From Endozoicomonas elysicola (GTDB lineage: Bacteria; Pseudomonadota; Gammaproteobacteria; Pseudomonadales; Endozoicomonadaceae): 64,000 bases of DNA. The stretch covers positions 2,767,547-2,831,546 of the forward strand of contig NZ_JOJP01000001.1 of NCBI RefSeq assembly GCF_000710775.1, given 5' to 3'. A program made the position numbers and the translations under genes. Numbering within the stretch: the first letter of the stretch is position 1; every line of letters begins with the position of its first letter. Below are positions 33,952 through 43,008 of this stretch, in pieces. The notes below the pieces were generated by a model. That model had not been told where the DNA came from and searched no databases. It was given only the letters and a program-made list of their open reading frames with translations.

Positions 33952-35601
33952 TCATTTCTTAAAACTATGAGGAAACAGCTCTCTCAGGGTGGGTGCCGGT
34001 TTACGTTCCAGGTCGGCATCGAGCCACTCCACCATGGGAGGAACATCGTATTTCGCTTCCAGCCTTTTGATTTCTGCTTTAAGCCGTTTTATTTCATCCG
34101 CATACCGGGGATCGTTGATGGCATTGTTCATCTCGGTGGGATCCCTGGAGAGATCGTAAAATTCCCACTCATCCATCTGATAATAAAAATGCATCAGCTT
34201 GTAGCGATTGTCCCGCACACCGTAGTGACGACTTACGTCGTGCATGGCCGGGTATTCGTAGAAGTGATAGTAAAGTGATGTCCGCCAGTTATTATCGTTG
34301 CCGGAGAGCAGGTCAACCATGGACTCGCCCTGCATGGCACTAGGAATGGCAATACCGGCGTATTCCAGGAACGTAGGTGCGTAGTCAATATTCTGAACCA
34401 GCTCGTTAACCACGGTGCCGGGTTTGATTCTGGCGGGGTATTGCATGACCAGCGGGGTTCGAAACGATTCTTCATACATGAAGCGCTTATCGAACCAGCC
34501 ATGTTCACCCATATAAAAGCCCTGATCGGAGGTATAGACAACAATGGTGTTGTCGGTCAGGTCATTGGCTTCCAGGTAATCCAGTACATCACCGACGGAT
34601 TCATCAACCGAGCGGATAGTCGCGAGATAGTCCTGCATATAGCGCTGGTATTTCCAGAGTGCCATCTCCCGGTCTGACCAGCTGGCTTCGTTGGCATTCA
34701 TATGATCATTACGGGCCTGATAAGCTTCGTCCCATTCACGACGCTGTTCCGGTGTCAGGCGTGCCAGCAGATGAGGCCAGATATCTTCCCGCCACTGGGT
34801 TTTTCCCACACCGGTGGTCATTTTCAGGTCATGGCCTTCCTGGGCATCCCGGTAAATATTCATGGTCTGCATACTGGCAGCCACACGCCCTTCATAATCG
34901 TCGAAATAATTCTCAGGTACCGGGAATTCAACATGCTCAAACAGTCGGGTATGCCGGGGAGCAGGCATCCAGTTGCGGTGAGGTGCCTTGTGGTGCATCA
35001 CCAGTGCAAAGGGTTTGGATTTATCCCTCTGCTGATCAATCCAGTTCAGGCTTTTTTCGGTGATCATGTCGGTGGTGTAACCCATCTCAATCTTCACACC
35101 CTCTTTGGTGATCCAGTCCGGGTTATAGTATTCCCCCTGATCGTTCAGAATTTCCCAGTGGTCAAATTTGAAGCCTTCCGGTGTCAGGTTGATGTGCCAT
35201 TTACCGATGACCGTGGTGGTATAGCCATTATCCTGCAACAGGTTTGGCCAGTTATCCTGGGTACCATCAAATAGCTGACCATTGTAGTTAAAGCCGTTTT
35301 TGTGGCCAAACTTGCCGGTAAACATGGCCGCACGGGATGGGCCACACAGCGAATTGGTGACAAAGGAGCTGTCAAAGCGGACCCCGTTACGGGCAATACG
35401 GTCAATGTTGGGTGTTGGCGCCAGTTCAGCCAGATCACCACCATAGGCACTGACCGCACGCTGAGCATGGTCGTCAGACATAATGTAGATAATGTTCGGA
35501 CGCTGCAGCGGCTGCTCAATACGGGTCAGATCAGGGCTGGTGGCATGAGTCAGCTGGGACAATACACCTGCTACCATAAGTGACACTACCTGCTTTTTCA
35601 T
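33952..35601 (-). CDS. Exported sulfatase (S1 family)
   Basis: 549 aa. Signal peptide of about 20 residues (VSLMVAGVLSQLTHA), metal motif MSDDHA (41-46), formylglycine motif CGPSRAAMFTGKF with Cys86, IGKWHINLTP, and TSDQGFYMGEHGWFDKRFMYEESF. It resembles the tandem pair downstream in layout but is clearly more distant. It lies 60 bp after the GH3 gene, separated by a stem-loop, and 83 bp before the GH144-like gene, so sulfate removal and glucan cleavage would be made from one message. Substrate unknown. Confidence 0.92.
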   Translation of the reverse strand: MKKQVVSLMVAGVLSQLTHATSPDLTRIEQPLQRPNIIYIMSDDHAQRAVSAYGGDLAELAPTPNIDRIARNGVRFDSSFVTNSLCGPSRAAMFTGKFGHKNGFNYNGQLFDGTQDNWPNLLQDNGYTTTVIGKWHINLTPEGFKFDHWEILNDQGEYYNPDWITKEGVKIEMGYTTDMITEKSLNWIDQQRDKSKPFALVMHHKAPHRNWMPAPRHTRLFEHVEFPVPENYFDDYEGRVAASMQTMNIYRDAQEGHDLKMTTGVGKTQWREDIWPHLLARLTPEQRREWDEAYQARNDHMNANEASWSDREMALWKYQRYMQDYLATIRSVDESVGDVLDYLEANDLTDNTIVVYTSDQGFYMGEHGWFDKRFMYEESFRTPLVMQYPARIKPGTVVNELVQNIDYAPTFLEYAGIAIPSAMQGESMVDLLSGNDNNWRTSLYYHFYEYPAMHDVSRHYGVRDNRYKLMHFYYQMDEWEFYDLSRDPTEMNNAINDPRYADEIKRLKAEIKRLEAKYDVPPMVEWLDADLERKPAPTLRELFPHSFKK

Positions 35602-35630
35602 TGGCTGTTATCTTGGCTGGTTTTATAAGC

Positions 35631-35651
35631 GCACCCGGTGTGACCGGGTGC
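35631..35651 (-). repeat. Stem-loop between GH3 and sulfatase 3
   Basis: GCACCCGGT / ACCGGGTGC, 9 bp with a 3-base loop, in the 60-bp gap. No T-run on the minus strand. Probably an intercistronic processing or stabilising stem. Confidence 0.6.
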
Positions 35652-35661
35652 ATGCCATTCT

Positions 35662-37824
35662 CTAACGGGGGGAAAGCTCACAATGACCCTGGAGCGTTGC
35701 ATTGCAGTCACCTCCGACAAATACCTCCAGTTGACCATCAAAATCCTGTTGCTTGCCAAGGGCAAAGTAGGTTCTTTGCTCCGGAGTGATCTGCAGGGTA
35801 ATGGTGCGGGTCTCACCCGGTTTCAGGGTGATCCGGGCAAAGTCTTTCAGCTCTCTGGTGGGGCGTGTTGTTTCAGCCACTGGCAGGCGAACATAACATT
35901 GAGCCACTTCAGTAGCAGTAACCGCTCCCTCATTGGTCAGCTCAAAGGTAACGTTCAGGTTTTCAGTGCTGTCGAGCTGCTGGTGGGACAGATGCAGATT
36001 TTTATAGCTGAACTGGCTGTAGGTCAGACCAAAACCAAATGGATACAGTGGCTCTGCACTTTCATCCTTGTAGGGCTGGTAGTCCTGAAAGTCCCGCATT
36101 TTGCCAATGGGCTTGCGGCCATAATAAATGGGCACCTGTCCGGTAGTTCTGGGCATGGTCATGGGTAAACGGCCGGAGGGGGATACATAGCCAAGCAGTA
36201 TTCTGGCAACGGCATGACCGGTTTCAGTTCCTGCCTGCCAGGCAAACAGCAGGGCATCGGCATACTGTTCTGCGGCAGGTGATGGAATTGGGCGGCCACC
36301 GCATTGAACCACAACCAGCGGCTTGCCGGTTTTGCCAATGGCAGTGATCAGCTGTTCCTGACCGGCAGGCAGCGCCAGTTCGGCAATGTTTCTGGCTTCA
36401 CCGGTACGGCGATGGCTTTCGCCGACACAGAGAATCACCACATCAGCACGCCGGGCACACTCCACCATGTCGTCACTGAAATCTGCCGGTTCGGTAAGGA
36501 TCTCCAGCTCAGGTGCCGCCGCCACCAGACCTTCATAAATGGAGGTCACATCCTCGGTCTTACCATCCAGGCACCAGGAGCCCAGATGCTGTCGTTTAGA
36601 GTGCGCATGGGGGCCGATAACGGCAACTCTCAGGCTTTTACGGGCCAGTGGTAGTATCTGCTGCCGGTTCTTCAGCAGAACCATGGACTGTTCTGCAAGA
36701 TGTTGTGCCATGGCCACATGATCTTCACGCCGCATGACGTTCAGGTGACGCTGTTCATCCACATAAGTGGACTCAAACAGTCCAACTCTGAATTTGGCTC
36801 TCAATACACGGCAGACCGAATCATTAATGGTTTCAATATCAATGTTGCCGGCATCCAGCAGGTTGGCCAGATGATCTTCATAGGCCTCATTGGTCATGGC
36901 CATATCCACACCGGCCTTTAAGGCCATGGTGGCTGCTCCGGCAGCGTCCCGGCTGACCCCGAAGTAGGCGAGGTCTGAAATTGACCCCCAGTCACTGACG
37001 ACCAGACCATCAAAGCCCTGGGATTCCTTAAGCCATCCGCGAATCAAACGTCGACTGCCGGATACTGGCTCTCCGCCAAGGTCGTTAAAGCCGGACATCA
37101 GGCTGCCAACACCGGCTTCCAGTGCCGCTTTAAACGGCGGCAGATAAACGTTGTGAAGCGTATTGTCGGTGATCTCGGTGGTGTCGTAGTCACGGCCACC
37201 TTCTGCCGCGCCGTAACCGACAAAATGCTTGGCACAGGCCAGCAGTGATTCGGCGTCTGACAGGTTTTCTCCCTGGAAGCCGTTAACAACGGCTCTGGCA
37301 AACTGGCTGCTCAGGTAGGGATCTTCACCGCTGCTTTCAATCACCCGACCCCAGCGGGGGTCCCGGACGATATCCAGCATCGGTGCAAACGTCCAGTGAA
37401 TGCCCAGGGAGGCTGCTTCTCTGGCAATACCCCGGTAGGCTTCCTGAACCAGTTGCGGGTTCCAGGAAGCAGCTTGAGCCAGGGGGATGGGCAGAACGGT
37501 TTGCTGACCGTAGATCACATCCCGAGCCACAATCAGAGGAATGCCAAGACGGCTCTCTTCAACGGCCACCCGCTGTATTTCATTCAGTGTTGATGGATCG
37601 ACCGTGAGCCCGGGCGCATTTCCTGCCCAGGCGGTATCTGCCAGAATTCGTGACCCCCAGCGTCCCTGTCGAACACCTTCAAGGTAAGCCTCCCGGTTGG
37701 CCTCAAACTCCAGCATGGGGGTCTGGCACAGCTGACCGATTTTCTCCGCAAGGGTCATGCGGGACAGAAGGTCCTGAACACGCTCTTCAATGGGGAGCGT
37801 GGCATCCTGATATGGGGTACTCAT
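35662..37824 (-). CDS. GH3 beta-glucosidase, cytoplasmic
   Basis: 720 aa without a signal peptide, so it acts on imported oligosaccharides. GH3 N-terminal barrel with RWGRVIESSGEDPYLSS, KHFVGYGAAEGGRDYD and the nucleophile in GLVVSDWGSI (Asp278). The second domain (LRVAVIGPHAHSKRQHLGSW; ILCVGESHRRTGEARN) and a C-terminal fibronectin-III-like domain (ELTNEGAVTATEVAQCYVR) complete the usual layout. The length matches the Listeria innocua GH3 enzyme that works beside 1,2-beta-oligoglucan phosphorylase on sophorose. GGAA lies about 7 bases before the ATG. It precedes sulfatase 3 and the GH144-like gene on the same strand. Confidence 0.92.
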   Translation of the reverse strand: MSTPYQDATLPIEERVQDLLSRMTLAEKIGQLCQTPMLEFEANREAYLEGVRQGRWGSRILADTAWAGNAPGLTVDPSTLNEIQRVAVEESRLGIPLIVARDVIYGQQTVLPIPLAQAASWNPQLVQEAYRGIAREAASLGIHWTFAPMLDIVRDPRWGRVIESSGEDPYLSSQFARAVVNGFQGENLSDAESLLACAKHFVGYGAAEGGRDYDTTEITDNTLHNVYLPPFKAALEAGVGSLMSGFNDLGGEPVSGSRRLIRGWLKESQGFDGLVVSDWGSISDLAYFGVSRDAAGAATMALKAGVDMAMTNEAYEDHLANLLDAGNIDIETINDSVCRVLRAKFRVGLFESTYVDEQRHLNVMRREDHVAMAQHLAEQSMVLLKNRQQILPLARKSLRVAVIGPHAHSKRQHLGSWCLDGKTEDVTSIYEGLVAAAPELEILTEPADFSDDMVECARRADVVILCVGESHRRTGEARNIAELALPAGQEQLITAIGKTGKPLVVVQCGGRPIPSPAAEQYADALLFAWQAGTETGHAVARILLGYVSPSGRLPMTMPRTTGQVPIYYGRKPIGKMRDFQDYQPYKDESAEPLYPFGFGLTYSQFSYKNLHLSHQQLDSTENLNVTFELTNEGAVTATEVAQCYVRLPVAETTRPTRELKDFARITLKPGETRTITLQITPEQRTYFALGKQQDFDGQLEVFVGGDCNATLQGHCELSPR

Positions 37825-37874
37825 GATAGTTCCATCAACAGCGTCGTTTATTTTGAGTTCTGAGCAGCATCAAT

Positions 37875-38042
37875 CTAGGAGGCTGTCCGAGAATAGCGCC
37901 CGTAGCGAGGATGGCAGAAAATTGAGGATCAAAAATCCTTTTTGTGAGGTGAATAGTGGTTCTATTTGCCAAACAAAAAGGATTTTTTAGACCAATTTGC
38001 TGCCACCGCAGTAGGGCAGTCTATTCTCGGACAGGCTCCTAG
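37875..38042. mobile_element. MITE-like palindromic element, 168 bp
   Basis: The two ends are 22-base inverted repeats that match at 21 positions (37875-37896 and 38021-38042; shared core CTGTCCGAGAATAG). Inside lies a second inverted pair, CAAAAATCCTTTTTGT and ACAAAAAGGATTTTTT. The whole element can fold into one long hairpin and codes for nothing. The right end overlaps the last codon of the neighbouring 157-aa gene, supplying its TAG stop. Size, terminal repeats and lack of a transposase fit a miniature inverted-repeat element; no clear target duplication was seen apart from CTAG inside both ends. Confidence 0.78.
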
Positions 38043-38512
38043 TGGTGTGTAAACTCTGGAAATGCTTCGGTCAGAAATTCCGTCATCTCGGTGGCCAGTT
38101 GCTCATCACCATTTTGTCTGGCCCGCTCCTGCAGTTCGACAGCGGCCTCCGGGACATAACGCAGATCCAGCTGAACGTAGATATCGATAAATTTCAGCAG
38201 TTCAGCGTCTGACAGTTTTGGCAGAACCTCACTGGCAGCGGTGATAGCCTGCTGATAGAAACCGGGTCTCGGGCCTAACAGGCTGGATTCCCAGGTTTCG
38301 ATTACCTGCTGATAGCCCCCCAGGTAGGGGTCTTCAAGGCGCAGTTCGAGCTTGTTCATACCTTTCAGGGCGGTTACCCATTCACCCTGCTGCATTTGCT
38401 CCTGGGCATACTCGAAGTAAGCACTGGACTGGCGGTAAGCCGTAATCCAGGCCGCACAGTAAGCCAGCAATAGAAACAGGCCGATAAGAGAGAGTTTTTT
38501 CCCGAGGCTCAT
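38039..38512 (-). CDS. Unknown membrane-anchored protein of the glucan importer operon
   Basis: 157 aa, not recognised. One N-terminal membrane span (LSLIGLFLLLAYCAAWITAY) is followed by a helical, TPR-like soluble part (SAYFEYAQEQMQQGEWVTAL; SDAELLKFIDIYVQLD) that would face the periplasm. The ATG at 38512 overlaps the stop of the permease gene before it (TAATG), so it is co-translated with the importer and may assist it. Its stop codon lies within the right end of the MITE-like element, so the original C-terminus may have been different. Confidence 0.72.
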   Translation of the reverse strand: MSLGKKLSLIGLFLLLAYCAAWITAYRQSSAYFEYAQEQMQQGEWVTALKGMNKLELRLEDPYLGGYQQVIETWESSLLGPRPGFYQQAITAASEVLPKLSDAELLKFIDIYVQLDLRYVPEAAVELQERARQNGDEQLATEMTEFLTEAFPEFTHH

Positions 38513-39333
38513 TACTTCACTCCTACCCCTGTAAATGCCTTGATAAAGTTTTTCTGCAGGAAGAAGAAAACAAAGACCACCGGTACTGCAATCATGGTGG
38601 TCATGGCCCAGAGCTGTTCCAGCTTGCCACCGGGTACATCGGACTGGAATTTGAACAGGGCCATCTGCAGGGTCAGCATGGAATCATCCCGGATATAGAG
38701 CAGGGGGCCCATAAAGTCGTTCCAGGCTCCCATAAACGTCAGAATGCCAACGGTTGCCAGGGCAGGGCGCAGCATGGGCAGCACCACCTTGAAGAAAATT
38801 CTGAACTCGCTGGCGCCGTCGATTCTGGCGGCTTCCAGGTAGGCGTTATCGATCTGCTTCATGAACTGAACCAGCAGAAAAATGTTATAGGCACTGATCG
38901 ACCCGGGAATGATCAACACGCGGTAGGTATTTATCCAGTTCCAGTCGTACATCATCATGTACACGGGAATGGTGAACAGGATCGCCGGGATCATCATGGA
39001 AGAGAGGATCAGCTTGAGCCAGAACTCCCGCCCGGGCATATTGGTCTTCACAATGGCAAAGGCCACCATGGAAGAGAACAGGCAGTTTAGTACGGTGACT
39101 GAGGTGGCAATAAAAATGGTGTTCAGGAAAATCCTGCCCAGGTTAATGCTGTTAAAGACCTCGATGTATCCCCGGAACGACCAGTCCGTAGGGAGAGCGT
39201 TCGGTGTGTGCATGATCTCTGCTCCTGTTTTAAAGGAGTTGATGATCATGAAGAAAAATGGATAGAGCACCACGATACTGGCCAGGATCAGTGACCCGTA
39301 AATCAGCCAGTGTTGTTTCTTAATGCGGATCAC
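38512..39333 (-). CDS. ABC sugar importer permease, MalG type
   Basis: 273 aa, six predicted membrane spans. The EAA loop is EAARIDGASEFRIFFKVVLPMLRP, the contact for the ATPase. The layout is that of the MalG subgroup of carbohydrate importers. The GTG at 39333 overlaps the partner permease stop (GTGA) and has GGGAG 7 bases upstream. With the second permease, the binding protein and the ATPase at 46433-47551 it should form a CUT1-type oligosaccharide importer. Confidence 0.93.
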   Translation of the reverse strand: MIRIKKQHWLIYGSLILASIVVLYPFFFMIINSFKTGAEIMHTPNALPTDWSFRGYIEVFNSINLGRIFLNTIFIATSVTVLNCLFSSMVAFAIVKTNMPGREFWLKLILSSMMIPAILFTIPVYMMMYDWNWINTYRVLIIPGSISAYNIFLLVQFMKQIDNAYLEAARIDGASEFRIFFKVVLPMLRPALATVGILTFMGAWNDFMGPLLYIRDDSMLTLQMALFKFQSDVPGGKLEQLWAMTTMIAVPVVFVFFFLQKNFIKAFTGVGVK

Positions 39334-40211
39334 TGGTTGTCTCCCTTGCTGGTCAGTTTCAGCTGCATCATGGTCAGGGTATAAATAATCAGGGCCAGAA
39401 GCAGACCGATGGTAGAAGCCTGTCCCATCTTCATCTGCTCGAAGCCGGTCTGGTAGAGGTAGAGCACCGGTGTCAGAGCGGCATTGTATGGACCGCCCTG
39501 CAGGTCAAAGTTCATGAACACTTCCACAAACATCTGCAGACCGTTGATGATGTTGATGGTGAGTACAAAGACAATCTGGGGTTTGATCATGGGCAGCGTG
39601 ATGCAGGTCACCTTGCGCCACCAGGAGGCGCCGTCCAGCTCGGCAGCCTCGTAAAGTGACTTATTGATGCTGGCAATACCGCCGAGAAAGATGATCATCT
39701 GTACACCGAACCACTTCCAGGAGCTGAATACCGCAATAACCGGCATGGGCAGCCACTGTTCAAACTTCCAGAACACCGGCTGGTCGAGCAACCCGGTGCC
39801 GACCAGTGAGCTCTGGATGGGGCCGGTAGGTGCTGCCAGAAAGTCAAAAATGATCATGGCGACGGTGATGGACGTAATAACCGGCACGAACAGAATGGTT
39901 CGGAACAGGCTGGCCATGAATGTCACTTCATTCAGCATCAGGGCTGCGGTCAGAGCGATCACAAAGCTCAAAGCAACAAAGATGATCTGGTTGAACAGTA
40001 CGTTAAAGAGTGACAGCCAGAACTTGGCATCAGTCGCCACCATTAACCAGTTACCCAGACCGACAAATCGAGTGTTTTCCGGATTCAGAACGTTGATGTC
40101 GAGAAAACTGTTCTGAAATGAGAGGAAAAACGGGTAAAGCAAAAACACCAGAAAATAGAGGATCCATGGCATTAAAAAGAGGTATGCGATCCAGTTTTCT
40201 TTAAACTTCAT
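39330..40211 (-). CDS. ABC sugar importer permease, MalF type
   Basis: 293 aa, six predicted spans. Begins with the usual AYLFLMPWILYFLVFLLYPFF segment and holds the EAA loop EAAELDGASWWRKVTCITLP. It pairs with the downstream MalG-type permease (4-base overlap) and follows the binding-protein gene by 70 bp. By analogy with the Listeria beta-1,2-glucan operon it would move sophoro-oligosaccharides, but the specificity lies in the binding protein. Confidence 0.93.
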   Translation of the reverse strand: MKFKENWIAYLFLMPWILYFLVFLLYPFFLSFQNSFLDINVLNPENTRFVGLGNWLMVATDAKFWLSLFNVLFNQIIFVALSFVIALTAALMLNEVTFMASLFRTILFVPVITSITVAMIIFDFLAAPTGPIQSSLVGTGLLDQPVFWKFEQWLPMPVIAVFSSWKWFGVQMIIFLGGIASINKSLYEAAELDGASWWRKVTCITLPMIKPQIVFVLTINIINGLQMFVEVFMNFDLQGGPYNAALTPVLYLYQTGFEQMKMGQASTIGLLLALIIYTLTMMQLKLTSKGDNQ

Positions 40212-40281
40212 GTCCTGTGACCTGTAATAAATGTGCCGGAAAAAGCCATGTTGTTGATAACGGTTCCTGATAAAATGGGAG

Positions 40282-41523
40282 TTACTGTTTTAACAACGCT
40301 CTTGCTTCCAGGCCTGCCTGATGAACAGCCGCTTCCGGTTCCATTTCTCCTTTGACGACGACTTTCGAGTAATACTTCAGAATAATGTTGGCAACATCCG
40401 ATACATTAACGAACGATTCATTCATCACGGTATGCTTCAGCTGATCAACAAAGGGTTTAACGTCGGGTTGTTGAAAATAGGGATCGTTCTGCAGCGCAGC
40501 CAATGTTGGTAATTGTTCAAGGGCTTTACAGGCGGTCAGGTTAATGTCGCTTTCCATTAACAGTTGAATCAACTGCCAGCTGTGCCGTTCTTCTTCACGA
40601 GTGCCTTTGAACATCATCAGGGCACGGCCATCCAGGTTGGAATAGTGGGGCATACCGGCTTCAGGCACCGGAATTGGAGCGATACCCACATCCCTGCCAA
40701 TTTGCATGGGGCCGCCAGCGGCATCCTGAAGATTGGCTTTCCAGCCAAATCCGTATTGCAACCACATACCGATGCTTCTGGAGAAGAAGTTTTGTTCCAT
40801 GGTCAGTGGGGAGTATTTCTGGGCCTGCTGCATGGTGGCGAAAAAGTCCGCCATGCCCGCCTCTTCACGGTCAAACGCAGGGTGAGTACCGTAACGGTTG
40901 AGCAGCTGGTGCTGGCCTTCATTAAAGTTGTAATACACCTGGGCAAGCATATTCCAGTACCAGCTACCGGTGGACAGTACATCGTTCCACATGACTGTAC
41001 CGTATACCGTGTTCCCATTTTTCCGTGCTGGCAGCTGACTGATCTTTTCAGCCGTGGCTAAGAATTCACGCCAGGTGACCGGTGGTTTCTCAGGATCCAG
41101 TCCGGCTTCCACAAACAGGTCCTTGTTGTAGATCATCATCTGGGTAGTGGCATGCCAGGGGATGTAATAGTGGCGGCCAAAGTTTTCCTGCATGAACAGA
41201 GGGTCGATGCGTTGATTCAGCTCATCAAAGCCCGTGTATTGATCCAGATAGGAAAGACGACCCAGTTTGGCATAACGGGCGACCTGATAACCAAAGATAC
41301 CGGCATAGACATTGGGGCCATCACCGGCGGCCATTCGAGTTTCCAGATTACCGTCATTGGTTACAATTAATTCAACATCAGGGAAACGACGTTCATATTC
41401 CGGCTTGATTACTTCGGTGACAAAGGTCATGTAATCGCCGGAAGGCACCATGAATTCAATCTGTTCTTTCGCCAGCGCAAAGGGGGTAAATGCGATCAGA
41501 GCAATTGCTAACCATTTATACAT
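40282..41523 (-). CDS. Periplasmic sugar-binding protein of the ABC importer
   Basis: 413 aa. A signal peptide (YKWLAIALIAFTPFALA) precedes an extracellular solute-binding protein of family 1 (EYERRFPDVELIVTNDGN; IPWHATTQMMIYNKDLF; PVTWREFLATAEKI). There is no lipobox Cys, as expected for a Gram-negative periplasmic receptor. AAAGG lies 8 bases before the ATG. An AAACGTTT operator candidate lies about 30 bases before the start. The gene begins the importer run SBP-MalF-MalG-unknown. The predicted ligand is a beta-1,2-gluco-oligosaccharide, from context only. Confidence 0.9.
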   Translation of the reverse strand: MYKWLAIALIAFTPFALAKEQIEFMVPSGDYMTFVTEVIKPEYERRFPDVELIVTNDGNLETRMAAGDGPNVYAGIFGYQVARYAKLGRLSYLDQYTGFDELNQRIDPLFMQENFGRHYYIPWHATTQMMIYNKDLFVEAGLDPEKPPVTWREFLATAEKISQLPARKNGNTVYGTVMWNDVLSTGSWYWNMLAQVYYNFNEGQHQLLNRYGTHPAFDREEAGMADFFATMQQAQKYSPLTMEQNFFSRSIGMWLQYGFGWKANLQDAAGGPMQIGRDVGIAPIPVPEAGMPHYSNLDGRALMMFKGTREEERHSWQLIQLLMESDINLTACKALEQLPTLAALQNDPYFQQPDVKPFVDQLKHTVMNESFVNVSDVANIILKYYSKVVVKGEMEPEAAVHQAGLEARALLKQ

Positions 41524-41550
41524 CTTTTAAACCTTTAATAAACAGGGCAG

Positions 41551-41560
41551 AAAACGTTTG
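41551..41560. promoter_or_regulatory. LacI-type operator candidate before the binding-protein gene
   Basis: AAAACGTTTG within GCAGAAAACGTTTGCT, sharing the AAACGTTT core with GAAACGTTTC. It lies 28 bases before the start of the binding-protein gene, where binding would block transcription of the importer. The rest of the 230-bp gap to lacI is A+T-rich without other signals. Confidence 0.6.
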
Positions 41561-41753
41561 CTACGGGCACAGTCATCTCTCATCAGCAATAGTGAGGAAA
41601 CAAAAAAACTGTCTGTTATTCCTGTTTAGAAAACAGTGGAGCGTTCTGTTATCAATTGAAACTCGCCTGTTTTAGTAATGACTGAACAGGCGGATTCATT
41701 TTTCTATTGAATAAGTTAATGACGATATAAGCTTTAAATGACCACTTGTTTAA

Positions 41754-42740
41754 TTAAAGGGTCTCCCTTTTGATTAAATTGGTTGGAATGATTTTTGGTG
41801 AATCAATATTGTCATCACCATTAATGGCGCTGAACAGGGTTTCTGCCGCCAGGGTGCCCATTTCCAGCTTCTGGTGGGAAATGGTGGTCAGGGCAGGAAC
41901 GGTCATTTCCGATTCACGGATATCATCGAAGCCGACCAGCCTGAGATCGCCGGGAATGGTGACGCCATGTTCCCGTGCTGCTCGAATGATGCCAATAGCC
42001 ATTTCATCGTTACCGGAAAAAATGGCCCTGGGGGCGATGCCTTTGGCCAGCAGCGCTTTCATTTGCTGATAGCCACTTTCTTCCGTGAAATCTGCGGGAA
42101 TAATAAAGTCTTTATTGAATTCAACGTTGAAATAACCCAGGGCGGCGATGTACCCATCAAGGCGCTTCTGGTTATCGTAGGAATCCTGTGGGCCACTGAA
42201 GAAATAAACCTCTTTACAGCCAGAGGAGATCAGTGCCTTGGTTGCTGCAAAAGCGCCACCGAAATTGTCAATAAGAATGCTGTAGATGTGTGGTGCCTGA
42301 ATTTCCCGGTCAAGTACCACCAGTGGAAGATCTTCAGATGCGACCGAATGCAAAAACTGATCGTCGAAAGAGTTGGTGAGAACAATGGCGCCATCCACCA
42401 TTCGGTCACGGAGGTATTTATAGGCCGTTGAGTGCTCTTCACCATAGAGACTGCAGGCGACGAGGTCGTAACCCATTTTGTGGACCGTCCGCTCTATGCC
42501 GCGGGCAATCTCACTGTAAATAGGGCCAAACCATGAGTTGAAGAACAGACCAATAGCGCGTGTTTTTTTCTGTTTTAACATTTTGGCGTTGCCATTGGCT
42601 ACGTAATTCAGCCGTTTGGCGACCTCCAGAACACGCTTCCGGGTCTCTTCACTGATTCGCTCATTGCCATTGATGGCATAGGAAACCGTCGAAATGGAAA
42701 CTTTGGCTTCTCTGGCAACGTCTTTTATGGTCGCTTTCAC
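41754..42740 (-). CDS. LacI-family transcriptional regulator, probable controller of the glucan locus
   Basis: 328 aa. N-terminal LacI HTH (ATIKDVAREAKVSISTVSYA with hinge helix RVLEVAKRLNYVANGNAK), then a periplasmic-binding-protein-like effector domain with AIGLFFNSWFGPIYSE, FSGNDEMAIGIIRAAREHG and LVGFDDIRESEMTVPALTTI. The GTG at 42740 has AAAGGAG 7 bases upstream. It sits between the binding-protein and GH94 genes, as in characterised beta-1,2-glucan operons. The repeated GAAACGTTTC palindromes nearby have the centre and symmetry of LacI-family operators; one variant (GAAACGATTC) lies before this gene, suggesting autoregulation. Confidence 0.92.
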   Translation of the reverse strand: MKATIKDVAREAKVSISTVSYAINGNERISEETRKRVLEVAKRLNYVANGNAKMLKQKKTRAIGLFFNSWFGPIYSEIARGIERTVHKMGYDLVACSLYGEEHSTAYKYLRDRMVDGAIVLTNSFDDQFLHSVASEDLPLVVLDREIQAPHIYSILIDNFGGAFAATKALISSGCKEVYFFSGPQDSYDNQKRLDGYIAALGYFNVEFNKDFIIPADFTEESGYQQMKALLAKGIAPRAIFSGNDEMAIGIIRAAREHGVTIPGDLRLVGFDDIRESEMTVPALTTISHQKLEMGTLAAETLFSAINGDDNIDSPKIIPTNLIKRETL

Positions 42741-42795
42741 CGCAATGCTCCTTTAGTTTTCAGGAAAGAGTTCTTGCGAAAAGAGAGGTTTGCGG

Positions 42796-42848
42796 GAAAG
42801 CCCTCGAAATACTCACAGACTATTGACTGTGAGTATTTCGAGGCTTTC
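42796..42848. repeat. Long inverted repeat upstream of lacI
   Basis: Arms at 42796-42818 and 42827-42848 pair over 22 positions with one bulged base (core CTCGAAATACTCACAG) and an 8-base spacer. It lies 56 bases before the lacI start. It could be a strong mRNA leader hairpin, a terminator-like stem for read-through from the GH94 gene, or a small palindromic repeat element. Confidence 0.7.
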
Positions 42849-42878
42849 ATCTTCTCATTCAGGCTCAGTCCAGCAGTT

Positions 42879-42888
42879 GAAACGATTC
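42879..42888. promoter_or_regulatory. Variant LacI-type operator before lacI
   Basis: GAAACGATTC differs from GAAACGTTTC at one base. It lies about 140 bases before the lacI start, between two hairpins. Support comes only from its likeness to the other sites in the locus. Confidence 0.4.
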
Positions 42889-42902
42889 TATCAGTAACCT
42901 TG

Positions 42903-42934
42903 GTCCGGGGCATCAATAATTTGATGCCCCGGAC
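42903..42934 (-). terminator. G+C-rich hairpin after the GH94 gene
   Basis: GTCCGGGGCATCAA / TTGATGCCCCGGAC, 14 perfect base pairs with a 4-base loop, 74 bp after the GH94 stop codon. No T-run follows on the minus strand. It probably ends or protects the ATPase-GH94 message. Confidence 0.6.
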
Positions 42935-43008
42935 TTTGATTGAGTACGAAATAATCAGCGTTTGAGCCGTTATTGGTTCTTGTCTGAAAACTCCGTACTT
43001 TTCCATGT

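Noticed and set aside
37875-38042. Reading the 168-bp palindrome as an ordinary terminator
   Set aside because: Its length, near-identical 22-base ends and nested second inverted repeat exceed a normal terminator and fit a MITE-like element better.
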